Assembly (NCBI RefSeq): GCF_016834655.1
Contig: NZ_JAENHP010000005.1
Coordinates: 372,001 to 436,000, forward strand
Length of the DNA: 64,000 bases
Source of the DNA: Paractinoplanes ovalisporus
GTDB lineage: Bacteria > Actinomycetota > Actinomycetes > Mycobacteriales > Micromonosporaceae
Direction of reading: 5' to 3'
The position numbers and the translations under genes were made by a program. Shown one piece after another: positions 15,855-23,463 of this stretch (its first letter is position 1; every line of letters begins with the position of its first letter). The notes under the pieces are model-generated. The model searched no databases and was not told the origin of the DNA. It saw only the letters and a list, made by a program, of their open reading frames with translations.

Positions 15855-16790
15855 GTGAGCGAGTTTCCGGCCGGCAACGGCCCGCAGGACGACGGCGGAA
15901 AATCCGGCGAACAACCTGGTGAACTTCTGGACCTGGCGGTCCGGGTGGCCCGCGAGGCGGCGGCCACCGCGCGACGGATGCGGGCCGAGGCGATCGGTGA
16001 CGTCCAGACCAAGAGCACGGCGACCGACGTGGTGACGGCCGCCGACAAGGCCGTCGAGCGCCAGGTGGTCGAGGCGTTGCGCACGGCCCGCCCGGGCGAC
16101 AGCGTGCTGGGCGAGGAGTACGGCAGCACCGAAACCGAGGAGTACGGCAGCACCGAAACCGAGGAGTACGGCAGCACCGAAACCGAGGAGCGCGGCAGCA
16201 CCGAAACCGGGGGGCGCACTGAGCCGGGGGCCGTCCGGTGGATCCTCGACCCGATCGACGGCACGGTGAACTACCTCTACGGCATCCCGCAATACGCGGT
16301 CTCGCTCGCGGCCGAGGTGGACGGCGTGGTCGTGGCCGGGGTCGTCGTGAACGCGGCCACCGGTGACGAGTGGACGGCGACCCGGGGCGGCGGCGCCTGG
16401 CGCGGCGACCGCCGGCTGCGCGGCTCCGGGCCCGACGGGCTGGGGCAGTCCCTGGTCGGCACCGGGTTCAGCTACGACGCGCGACGCCGGGAACACCAGG
16501 GCCGGGTCGTGGCCGGGCTGATCACCCGTGTGCGGGACATCCGCCGTCTCGGCGCGGCGGCCCTCGACCTGTGCGCGGTGGCCGAGGGTGTGCTCGACGG
16601 CTACTACGAGAAGGGTCTCAATCCCTGGGACTGGGCCGCCGGCGGTCTGGTCGCGACCGAGGCCGGCATCGTGGTCTCCGGGCTGAACGGCGCCGCTCCG
16701 GGCCTCGACATGCTGGTGGCGGCCCCACCGGCGATCTTCGGCCCGCTCCACGACGCGCTGGCCGAGCTGGACGCAAGCGGCGGCCCGTAG
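15855..16790 (+). CDS. Inositol monophosphatase family protein with a repeat insertion at the active site
   Basis: A 311-residue Mg-dependent phosphatase of the IMPase superfamily (inositol-1-phosphate, histidinol phosphate or related). The metal-binding motif GEE is at 86-88, WILDPIDGTVNY at 129 onward, and a C-terminal WDWAAGGLVATEAG motif follows. Between GEE and WILDPIDGT are four copies of an eight-residue repeat (EEYGSTET, 87-118), making this loop about 40 residues instead of the usual 10-15. The catalytic residues are intact. GTG start with GGAAAGG upstream. It is divergent from sigA and probably monocistronic. Confidence 0.9.
   Translation: MSEFPAGNGPQDDGGKSGEQPGELLDLAVRVAREAAATARRMRAEAIGDVQTKSTATDVVTAADKAVERQVVEALRTARPGDSVLGEEYGSTETEEYGSTETEEYGSTETEERGSTETGGRTEPGAVRWILDPIDGTVNYLYGIPQYAVSLAAEVDGVVVAGVVVNAATGDEWTATRGGGAWRGDRRLRGSGPDGLGQSLVGTGFSYDARRREHQGRVVAGLITRVRDIRRLGAAALDLCAVAEGVLDGYYEKGLNPWDWAAGGLVATEAGIVVSGLNGAAPGLDMLVAAPPAIFGPLHDALAELDASGGP
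16113..16208 (+). repeat. 24-bp coding tandem repeat, four copies
   Basis: gaggagtacggcagcaccga followed by aacc repeats at 16113, 16137 and 16161 exactly, and with two changes at 16185. The unit keeps frame and encodes EEYGSTET within the inositol monophosphatase. Confidence 0.95.
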
Positions 16791-16852
16791 AAGAACGGCC
16801 TCAGGCGGCCCCTGAGCGCCTGCCACGCCCCGGGGGCACCCGCGTACGGGGT

Positions 16853-17398
16853 CTAGGAGTCCTTGGCCTTCTCGACGGGCTTGAGGCAGGAACCCGGCGG
16901 CAGGGTCGGCTCGCCCACCTCGACCAGCGACTGGTTGACCTCGGTGGTGGTGGCGAGCTGCCGGAACTCGTTGCCGATCACGATGTCGACGACCTGGCCC
17001 TTGCGCTTGGCGCTGTAGGACATCTTGGACTGGGCCAGGAAGTAGGCCCGCAGCAGCTGGGCCTTGCCGACGGTGTCGGGGCCGTAGCGGATCTCGGCCA
17101 CGCCCTTGTACTTGGTCTTGCTCTCGGCCGGCTTCTGCGTGGTGAACCGCCGGTTCTTGAACTCGGTGGTGACACTGTCGGCCAGGCCGGGCGTGTCCGT
17201 ACCGTTGTAGACCTTGACCGAGACCTCGGCCGGGTCGTCGGGCAGGCGCAGATCGGCCCTCGGGGCGCCGGCCGGGCAGTCCTCGCCGGCGGTCGTTCCG
17301 CCCTGGGTGTCCCGCACCAGCGCGACGATGACGAACACCACCGCGGCCACGGCAAGCACGCCGACGACGACGAGCGCTCGTACGCGCGCAAAGCTCAT
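16853..17398 (-). CDS. LytR C-terminal domain (LytR_C) membrane-anchored protein
   Basis: A 181-residue protein with a single N-terminal membrane helix (about 8-28) and an extracytoplasmic domain matching LytR_C: VSVKVYNGTDTPGLADSVTT followed by an alpha/beta core and two cysteines (C40, C173) that may pair. This domain is found at the end of LytR-CpsA-Psr proteins and alone in many actinobacteria; its role in the envelope is not established. It is convergent with the phosphatase gene and appears monocistronic. Confidence 0.85.
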   Translation of the reverse strand: MSFARVRALVVVGVLAVAAVVFVIVALVRDTQGGTTAGEDCPAGAPRADLRLPDDPAEVSVKVYNGTDTPGLADSVTTEFKNRRFTTQKPAESKTKYKGVAEIRYGPDTVGKAQLLRAYFLAQSKMSYSAKRKGQVVDIVIGNEFRQLATTTEVNQSLVEVGEPTLPPGSCLKPVEKAKDS

Positions 17399-17752
17399 GG
17401 GGCTGGCTCCAGGGAGAAATCCGGGGTGTCAGGGCCACCGGGCAACGGGCGGACCTGTCGAGAGGTTAGCGTCTGTCCGCCAGGCATGCGGAAACAGGGA
17501 ATACTTCCGGCGCGTTGACGATGATCCAGAGGCTGATACCCCTACTTTGATGTCGCCTCGGTCACATCGGGAACAATGGGCCGCCCGTGCGCGTACAACA
17601 GTGCCGCGACAGCGGTAACGTTCCGCGCTCACCGGGGGAGTTTCACGTGTTAGGGGCAGTGTCAGAAATCGTCCGGCGGAACCGGGAACCGAAACAGCGT
17701 CGCGGGCGTTACTAACGCCAAGTGACACATCGATACAGGAGAGTGAAGACCG
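17399..17752. other. Gene-free stretch with promoter-like elements
   Basis: This 354-base gap between divergent genes holds the promoter region of the LytR_C gene on the left and of the DUF4193 gene on the right. The only distinctive elements are the ECF-like promoter and palindrome at 17685-17719. No convincing small gene was found. Confidence 0.6.
17685..17719 (+). promoter_or_regulatory. Candidate ECF-sigma promoter with overlapping palindrome
   Basis: GGAAC (17685-17689) is followed after 17 bases by CGTT (17707-17710), matching the GGAAC-N16/18-CGTT pattern known for stress ECF sigma factors such as SigE. The CGTT is part of the palindrome GGCGTT-ACT-AACGCC (17705-17719). It lies about 45 bases before the DUF4193 start codon. 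Confidence 0.5.
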
Positions 17753-18049
17753 ATGGCCACCGACTACGACGCTCCGCGTCGCGATGAGGTCGACCTCGGC
17801 GAGGACAGCCTCGAGGAGCTCAAGGCCCGCCGCGCCGACTCGCAGTCGGGCGCAGTGGACGTCGACGAGGTCGAGGTGGCGGAGAGCTTCGAGCTGCCCG
17901 GCGCCGACCTGGCCGACGAGGAGTTGACCGTCAAGGTACTGCCGATGCAGACCGACGAGTTCCGCTGTTCTCGCTGCTTCCTCGTTCATCACCGCAGCCA
18001 GCTGGCCGCGGAGCGGAACGGGGAGCTGATCTGCCGCGAGTGTGCCTGA
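17753..18049 (+). CDS. DUF4193 family protein
   Basis: A 98-residue acidic protein conserved across actinobacteria as DUF4193. It begins MATDYDAPRRDEVD, has a long Asp/Glu-rich middle, and ends in a zinc-ribbon-like FRCSRCFLVHHRSQL...ICRECA with two CxxC pairs. CAGGAGAG lies about ten bases before the ATG. The upstream ECF-like promoter suggests a stress response. Function unknown. Confidence 0.88.
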   Translation: MATDYDAPRRDEVDLGEDSLEELKARRADSQSGAVDVDEVEVAESFELPGADLADEELTVKVLPMQTDEFRCSRCFLVHHRSQLAAERNGELICRECA

Positions 18050-18192
18050 CCGGCCACTCGCAGCAGCGCACCACCACCCGGCCGCGGTTCGCGGTCGGGC
18101 GTCAGGCCGTTGCCGGGGTTTGACCCGGGGTCGACACCGGGCATCACCATGAAGAGATGAGCCCGGGGGCCCACAACGGGAGGACGACGACG

Positions 18193-19011
18193 ATGAGCGG
18201 AACGGATCACACCGCCGGGACGGGCGTGCCGGGAGCCCTGGAGCAGACACCTGCCAAGAACCAGGAGCTGGCCTCGGTCGACGCCGAGCTCGGACAGACA
18301 GTGGCCGCCCTCACCGCCGACGACCTGGAACCGGCCGGCCGCCGGCAACTGCTCGGCCGGCTCGTCGCGGACATCCGCCGCCGTGGACTGGGCCAGATGT
18401 TCAAGCCCAAGGCCGCGGTGCGCTGGATGGCCGACGTCGTCACCGACGTCGCGCCGCACGTGCCGATCCGTGACCTCGAGACCCTGCGCCGGCATTTCCC
18501 CGGGCTGGACGACGACGATCTGGCCGACCGTCTGATCCGCAACGCCGCGCGGTCGACGGCCGGGGTCGGCGCGGCCGGGGGTGGCGTGGCCTCGATCGAG
18601 TGGATCGCACCGCCGACCCTGCTCTCCGCGCCCATCCTGCTCGGCGCCGAGACCGTCGCCGTGGTCGCGATCGAGCTCAAGCTGATCGGCGAACTGCACG
18701 AGATCTACGGCCAGCCGGTCCGGGGCAGCCTCGGCCAGCGGGCCGCGGGCCTGGTGCAGGCCTGGACGCAGCAGCGCGGGGTCAACCCGCTGGTGCCCGG
18801 CGTCGGCGTGGCCACCGTGCTCGGCACCGCCGCCCGCCGTGAGCTGCAGACGACGCTGCTCAAGCGCTTCGGGCGCAACCTGACGACCCTGGGGCCGATG
18901 CTGACCGGGGCCGCGGTCGCGGGCTATCTCAACCGCCGGGCCACCCGCAACCTGGGCGAGCACGTGCAGAAAGACCTGCGTAAGGCGCACCGCAAGGCGC
19001 TCGGAGGCTGA
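18193..19011 (+). CDS. Conserved hypothetical protein with a hydrophobic core
   Basis: A 272-residue protein I cannot place firmly. It has a disordered N-terminus, a helical charged region (about 30-110), a hydrophobic Gly/Ala stretch (about 117-155, VGAAGGGVASIEWIAPPTLL and onward) and a basic C-terminus. The segment ELKLIGELHEIYGQP loosely recalls EcsC-type proteins, but this is weak. The ATG at 18193 has GGGAGGA eight bases upstream; an alternative start at 18157 lies six bases after CACCAT with TTGACC (18120) further up and would be leaderless. Its stop codon abuts that of the next, convergent gene (TGATCA). Confidence 0.75.
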   Translation: MSGTDHTAGTGVPGALEQTPAKNQELASVDAELGQTVAALTADDLEPAGRRQLLGRLVADIRRRGLGQMFKPKAAVRWMADVVTDVAPHVPIRDLETLRRHFPGLDDDDLADRLIRNAARSTAGVGAAGGGVASIEWIAPPTLLSAPILLGAETVAVVAIELKLIGELHEIYGQPVRGSLGQRAAGLVQAWTQQRGVNPLVPGVGVATVLGTAARRELQTTLLKRFGRNLTTLGPMLTGAAVAGYLNRRATRNLGEHVQKDLRKAHRKALGG

Positions 19012-19500
19012 TCAGGCCTTCGGGGAGCGGGCCTCGAGCAGGGCGGTGGCCAGCTCCACCGGGCGGCGGGTGCTGACGATCCAGTAGGGCGTGGGGTCTT
19101 CGGGGTCGTCGAGCAGCACCTGGACGGCCGGGCCGACCCACGGGCGCTGGATCACGAACGCGTACGGGTGAGCGCCCACCCCGAGCGCCTCCCGCTTGCC
19201 CGCGGTGTCGAGCGCCACGACGTCCTTGATGACCGACACCGGCAGGCGCGCGTCGTCGACCTGGAACTCCCCGTCGGCGACGGCCACCCGGATGCGGCCG
19301 GTCCAGAGCATGGCGGCCGCGGTGAGCGGCACCAGCACGGCGAACGGGACCCACTCGGGCATGGCCGGGAAGCCGAGCAGCACCTCGACGGCCACGATCG
19401 CCACCAGGATCAGCGCGACCGGCCAGAACCACCACGTCAGGCTGAGCCGCTCGAGATAGGCGGGGGGTGTGGTGGTGCGCGCGGGGGACTCCGGTGTCAC
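19012..19500 (-). CDS. DUF3093 family membrane protein
   Basis: A 162-residue protein of the actinobacterial DUF3093 family: two membrane helices near the N-terminus (about 20-65, around WWFWPVALILVAIVAVEVLL) and a soluble C-terminal domain with GRIRVAVADGEFQV and YWIVSTRRP, the typical family ending. The GTG at 19500 has a TACCCT box exactly six bases upstream and no Shine-Dalgarno, so a leaderless transcript is likely. Convergent dut is usual in actinobacteria. Function unknown. Confidence 0.87.
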   Translation of the reverse strand: MTPESPARTTTPPAYLERLSLTWWFWPVALILVAIVAVEVLLGFPAMPEWVPFAVLVPLTAAAMLWTGRIRVAVADGEFQVDDARLPVSVIKDVVALDTAGKREALGVGAHPYAFVIQRPWVGPAVQVLLDDPEDPTPYWIVSTRRPVELATALLEARSPKA

Positions 19501-19506
19501 CCTGGA

Positions 19507-19512
19507 AGGGTA
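19507..19512 (-). promoter_or_regulatory. Candidate -10 box, leaderless promoter of the DUF3093 gene
   Basis: TACCCT on the minus strand, six bases before the GTG at 19500. Confidence 0.5.
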
Positions 19513-19591
19513 CGGCGCGCCTCCGCTGCCGGGCACGGCAGGATGGCAGGGTGAGGGCCGCCCGCCGCCGCACCAGTGAGGATTCTGAGCC

Positions 19592-20059
19592 TTGACCGAC
19601 GTAGTCATCCCGATCCGCCTGCTCGAGAAGGACCTGCCGCTGCCGGCCTACGCCCACCCGGGTGACGCCGGCGCTGACCTGGTCGCCGCCGAGGAGGCCG
19701 AGCTGGCGCCGGGGCACCGCGCCAAGGTGCGTACGGGCATCGCGGTGGCCATCCCCGAGGGGTACGTCGGGCTGGTGCATCCGCGATCGGGTCTGGCCGC
19801 CCGCCTGGGCGTGACCGTGCTGAACGCGCCGGGTACGGTCGACGCCGGTTACCGCGGCGAGATTCTGGTGATTCTGGTGAACCATGACCCGGAGAACACC
19901 GTCAAGATCTCCCGGGGCGATCGCATCGCCCAGTTGGTGGTCCAGCGGGTCGAGCGGGCCTCGTTCCATGTGGTCGACGAGCTCGACGACACCGCTCGTG
20001 GCGCCGGCGGGCACGGGTCGACCGGCGGGCACAGCGCGCTGCCCACGCAGCAAGTCTGA
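19592..20059 (+). CDS. dut: Deoxyuridine 5'-triphosphate nucleotidohydrolase (dUTPase)
   Basis: A 155-residue trimeric dUTPase that hydrolyses dUTP to dUMP and pyrophosphate, keeping uracil out of DNA and supplying dUMP to thymidylate synthase. All five motifs are visible: HPGDAGADLVA (I), VHPRSGLAAR (II/III region), VDAGYRGEI (III), RGDRIAQLVVQ (IV) and the Gly-rich ARGAGGHGSTGGH (V). TTG start with GAGGA upstream. The DUF3710 gene follows within 20 bases, probably in one operon. Confidence 0.97.
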   Translation: MTDVVIPIRLLEKDLPLPAYAHPGDAGADLVAAEEAELAPGHRAKVRTGIAVAIPEGYVGLVHPRSGLAARLGVTVLNAPGTVDAGYRGEILVILVNHDPENTVKISRGDRIAQLVVQRVERASFHVVDELDDTARGAGGHGSTGGHSALPTQQV

Positions 20060-20076
20060 AACGGAAGGTGTCACTG

Positions 20077-20751
20077 ATGTTCTCGCGTAAGCGCGGCGGC
20101 CCCAAGCACGTGCGTGCGACCGACGCGCCGCCCTCGGAGGCCCTGAAGCAGAGCTTGGCCGCGGGTGACGAGCCGCCGCCGCCCGACCGCGGGCCCTGGG
20201 ACTCGGCGCACGCGCCGGACGACGTGCAGCGGCTCGACCTCGGCAGCCTCCTGATCCCGGCCGTCGACGGCGTCGAGGTGCGGGTGCAGGCCAACCCCGA
20301 CGGCGCGGTCGAGCAGATCGTGCTGGTCGACGGCGAGAGCGCGCTCCAGCTGGGCGTGTTCGCGGCCCCCCGTTCCGAGGGCATCTGGGACGAGGTGCGC
20401 GAAGAGATCGCCAACGCCATGAAGTCCGACGGCGTGCCGCCCCGCGAGCTCGACGGCCCGTACGGGATCGAATTGGCGGCCCGGGTCAACACCCCGGAGG
20501 GCCCGGCCGACGTGCGGTTCGTGGGCGTCGACGGCCCGCGCTGGATGGTGCGGGCGCTGTTCCAGGGTGCGGCGGCGGCCGACCCGTCCCGCGAGGGCCG
20601 GCTCGGCGAGGTGCTGACCGGTCTGGTGGTCGTCCGCGACGCCGAGGCGCGGCCGGTGCGCGAGGCGCTGCCGCTGCGGCTGCCCAAGGAGATGACCGAG
20701 CAGGCCGAGCAGGAGCAGGCCGCGCAGACCAACGGCGCCGGTCCCGCCTAG
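20077..20751 (+). CDS. DUF3710 family protein
   Basis: A 224-residue soluble actinobacterial protein conserved downstream of dut. It starts MFSRKRGGPKHVRAT; diagnostic segments are LQLGVFAAPRSEGIWDEVR and the later VDGPRWMVRALFQG. I chose the ATG at 20077 (GGAAGG nine bases upstream) over the GTG at 20068, which sits on that site. Function unknown. A strong hairpin follows the gene. Confidence 0.88.
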   Translation: MFSRKRGGPKHVRATDAPPSEALKQSLAAGDEPPPPDRGPWDSAHAPDDVQRLDLGSLLIPAVDGVEVRVQANPDGAVEQIVLVDGESALQLGVFAAPRSEGIWDEVREEIANAMKSDGVPPRELDGPYGIELAARVNTPEGPADVRFVGVDGPRWMVRALFQGAAAADPSREGRLGEVLTGLVVVRDAEARPVREALPLRLPKEMTEQAEQEQAAQTNGAGPA

Positions 20752-20789
20752 CACCTCGTGACCGCGGTCACCCAGGGCGTACCCTCTAG

Positions 20790-20820
20790 GAACGGCACGG
20801 CGAACGCGGCCGTGCCGTTC
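20790..20820 (+). terminator. Hairpin between the DUF3710 and OB-fold genes
   Basis: GAACGGCACGG (20790-20800) and CCGTGCCGTTC (20810-20820) form a perfect 11-bp stem with a 9-base loop, followed only by a short T-poor tail. It is probably a terminator or attenuator ending the dut operon. Confidence 0.7.
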
Positions 20821-20845
20821 ATCCCGGCGGGGGCTAGGAGAGGTC

Positions 20846-21223
20846 ATGACCACCGACGAGCGCACCGGCCTGCGCCGGTTCTTCGACCGGTTGACCGCCA
20901 CCGATTCCGAGCTCGACGCGCGGGATCTCCAGCGTGAGAGCGCCAAGTGCGGGGCGGTTCCGGCCGGGCAGTGCACCCGGGGTCAGGTCGTCTCGGTCTC
21001 CGGTCGTCTGCGCACGGTGGCATACACTCCCCGCACGAACCTGCCGACGCTCGAGGCCGACCTGTGGGACGGCAGCGACGTCGTGACCCTGGTCTTCCTG
21101 GGCCGGCGGTCGATCGTCGGCATCGAACCGGGGCGTCAGCTCACGGCGCGGGGCCGTATCGCGATCCGGGACGACCGTAAGGTGATCTACAACCCGTACT
21201 ACGAGCTGGAGGCGCCCCGGTGA
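20846..21223 (+). CDS. OB-fold nucleic-acid-binding domain protein
   Basis: A 125-residue protein of the actinobacterial OB-fold family related to RecG/YgfZ-like tRNA_anti domains. The core is GQVVSVSGRLRTVAYTP, WDGSDVVTLVFLGRRSIVGI and GRIAIRDDRKVIYNPYYEL. The N-terminal RRFFDRLTATDSELDARDL is family-typical. GAGAGG precedes the ATG. Its stop overlaps the DUF3159 start (GTGA), so the two are coupled. Precise role unknown. Confidence 0.87.
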   Translation: MTTDERTGLRRFFDRLTATDSELDARDLQRESAKCGAVPAGQCTRGQVVSVSGRLRTVAYTPRTNLPTLEADLWDGSDVVTLVFLGRRSIVGIEPGRQLTARGRIAIRDDRKVIYNPYYELEAPR

Positions 21224-22008
21224 CACCCGGCAGCGAGCCGCGTCACGCCGCGCACGAAACCGTGGAGGAACGGCTCGCCGAGGAGGTCGTCGAGGAACTC
21301 GACCTCCACACGGTCGAGGACGCGAAGGACAAGAAGGACGAGGACGAAGAACCGTTCCCGTCCATGAGCGAGCAGATCTCCGAGCAGCTGGGCGGAGTGC
21401 GCGGGCTGATCGAGTCGAGCCTGCCGGTGTTCGCCTTCGTGATCCTCAACGTGGTTCTCGGCGACTCCGTGGTCGGGCTCGAGAAGCGTACGGCGCTCTA
21501 TTGGGCGATCGGCGGGGCGGTGTTCTCGGCGCTGGCCATCGGTGTCTTCCGGCTGGCCCGCAAGGAGCCCGTCCGGCACGCGGTGAACGGCCTGTTCGGC
21601 ATCGCGGTGGGCGCCTTCCTGGCCTATCGCTCGGGCAACGCCGAGGATTTCTACCTGCCCGGCATCCTGCTCACGTTCGGCCAGGCCGCGGCCCTGCTGA
21701 TCTCCGTCTTCGTGCGTAAACCGATCATCGGCTACGTGTGGGGCGTGATGGCCAACAAGGGCCAGCAGAACTGGTTCGGCAACGCGCGGCTCTTCCGGAC
21801 GTTCCAGTGGCTCACCCTGGTCTGGGTGGCGTCGCTGAGCGTGCGCGCCGGCATCCAGTACTACCTGTGGGCCGCCGGCGAGGCGAACGCGCTCGGCATC
21901 GTGCGCATCCTGATCAGCTGGCCGATCTACGCCGCCACGTTCGCCTTCACCGCCTGGGCCATCCACCGCGTGACCAGCGAGCAGAAGGCCGCCGAAGCCG
22001 CGGCCTAG
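21220..22008 (+). CDS. DUF3159 family membrane protein
   Basis: A 262-residue protein: a charged N-terminal extension (to about 45, with KDKKDEDEE), then about six membrane helices from PSMSEQISEQLGGVRGLIES onward, including FRLARKEPVRHAVNGLFG and FGNARLFRTFQWLTLVWV loops typical of DUF3159 (about 200 residues). It is coupled to the OB-fold gene and overlaps the convergent trkA-type gene by the palindromic stop CTAG (22005-22008). Function unknown; neighbours in K+ transport are conserved in actinobacteria. Confidence 0.88.
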   Translation: MTPGSEPRHAAHETVEERLAEEVVEELDLHTVEDAKDKKDEDEEPFPSMSEQISEQLGGVRGLIESSLPVFAFVILNVVLGDSVVGLEKRTALYWAIGGAVFSALAIGVFRLARKEPVRHAVNGLFGIAVGAFLAYRSGNAEDFYLPGILLTFGQAAALLISVFVRKPIIGYVWGVMANKGQQNWFGNARLFRTFQWLTLVWVASLSVRAGIQYYLWAAGEANALGIVRILISWPIYAATFAFTAWAIHRVTSEQKAAEAAA

Positions 22009-22682
22009 CCCAACTCCCGGCCGTCGATGCCCAGGACGACCGCGCGGATCTGGTCCTCCACCTCGGCGGTGCAGACGAAGATCAGCTCGTCGCCGGCCTC
22101 GAGCGGGTCGTCGGCGGTCGGCACCATGACCCGCTTGCCGCGCAGGATCGCCACCAGCGCCGAGTCGCGGGGCAGCGGCACGTCGCGCACGGGCTGACCC
22201 TCGTACGGGGCGTTGTGGGGCAGGGTGATCTCGACCAGGTTCGCCTCGCCCTGGCGGAAGGTCATGAGCCGTACGAGGTCTCCGACCGTCACCGCCTCTT
22301 CGACCAGCGCGGCCATCAGGCGGGGCTTGCTCACCGAGACGTCGACGCCCCACTGCTCGGTGAACAGCCACTCGTTCTCGGCGCGGTTGACCCGGGCCAC
22401 CACGCGGGGCACGGCGAACTCGGTCTTGGCCAGCAGCGACACCACCAGGTTGGCCTTGTCGTCGCCGGTGGCGGCCACCACGACGTCGCAGCCGGCCACG
22501 TCGGCCTCCTCGAGGCTGCTCAGCTCGCACGCGTCGGCCAGCACCCACTCGGCCTCGGGCACCCGCTCGGGCCGCAGCTGGCGGGGCTGGCGCTCGATCA
22601 GCATGACCCGGTGCCCGTTGCCGATCAGCTCCTGCGCGATGGACCGGCCCACGTTGCCGGCCCCGGCGATGGCGATCCGCAT
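22005..22682 (-). CDS. TrkA family potassium uptake regulator (second of a pair)
   Basis: A 225-residue cytoplasmic protein with a Rossmann RCK_N domain (MRIAIAGAGNVGRSIAQELI, GXGXXG) and an RCK_C domain in the last ~85 residues. TrkA/Ktr subunits gate Trk-type potassium channels in response to NAD(H) or nucleotides. Only 2 bases separate it from the upstream paralogue, so both are co-translated and probably form a hetero-oligomer (as CeoB/CeoC of mycobacteria). No TrkH pore gene is in this window. Confidence 0.92.
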   Translation of the reverse strand: MRIAIAGAGNVGRSIAQELIGNGHRVMLIERQPRQLRPERVPEAEWVLADACELSSLEEADVAGCDVVVAATGDDKANLVVSLLAKTEFAVPRVVARVNRAENEWLFTEQWGVDVSVSKPRLMAALVEEAVTVGDLVRLMTFRQGEANLVEITLPHNAPYEGQPVRDVPLPRDSALVAILRGKRVMVPTADDPLEAGDELIFVCTAEVEDQIRAVVLGIDGRELG

Positions 22683-22684
22683 GG

Positions 22685-23350
22685 TCAGTGCCCTTCCCTG
22701 TCGGGCCCGGAGGCGATGTCGAGCACGGCGCCCACCGTCTCGTCGGTGACCAGCATGAACACCTGGTCGCCGTCCTGGAGCACGGTGGACGGGGTGCCCA
22801 GCGTGCCCATGCCGAAGCGCATCAGATAGGCCACCCGGGCGCCCGAGCGCTCCTCCAGTGACCTGATGGTGCGGCCGACCCAGTCGCGGTGCAACGGGGC
22901 CTCGACGATCGAGACCACGCTGGTCGGGTCGCGGAACACCTCGACCGTGCCCTCGGGCACGAGATGACGCACCATCCGGTCGGCGGCCCAGCGGATCGTG
23001 GCGACGGTCGGGATGCCCAGCCGCTCGTAGACCTGGGCCCGCTTGGCGTCGTAGATGCGGGCCACGACCCGGGCCACGCCGAACGTCTCGCGGGCGAGAC
23101 GAGCCGAGATGATGTTGGAGTTGTCGCCGCTGGAGACGGCCGCGAACGCGTCCGCCCGCTCGATGCCGGCCGACCGCATGACGTCGCGGTCGAAGCCGAC
23201 GCCGGTCACCGTGGTGCCGCCGAAATCCGAGCCCAGCCTGCGGAAAGCGTCCGCGTTCTGGTCGATGACGGCCACCGAGTGACCGCGCTGCTCGAGGTTG
23301 GCGGCCAGCGTCGAGCCGAGCCGGCCGCACCCCATGATCACCACGTGCAC
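22685..23350 (-). CDS. TrkA family potassium uptake regulator (first of a pair)
   Basis: A 221-residue RCK protein: N-terminal HVVIMGCGRLGSTLAANLEQ nucleotide-binding motif with an acidic residue at the end of the second strand (VIDQNADAF), and a C-terminal RCK_C domain with GTLGTPSTVLQDGDQVFMLV. Same architecture and family as the next gene, with limited identity. It is divergent from the APC transporter. Likely cytoplasmic regulator of K+ uptake. Confidence 0.92.
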   Translation of the reverse strand: MHVVIMGCGRLGSTLAANLEQRGHSVAVIDQNADAFRRLGSDFGGTTVTGVGFDRDVMRSAGIERADAFAAVSSGDNSNIISARLARETFGVARVVARIYDAKRAQVYERLGIPTVATIRWAADRMVRHLVPEGTVEVFRDPTSVVSIVEAPLHRDWVGRTIRSLEERSGARVAYLMRFGMGTLGTPSTVLQDGDQVFMLVTDETVGAVLDIASGPDREGH

Positions 23351-23463
23351 GTGTCGCGTCCTCCCGCATGGGTGCTACTGAGTGAGAGATTGCCATGCCC
23401 CCGCCAGAAGCGGTGGCCGGGGCGGGGTACAGGGCTGGAACCGCGGCCGTACGCTTTGCACTC

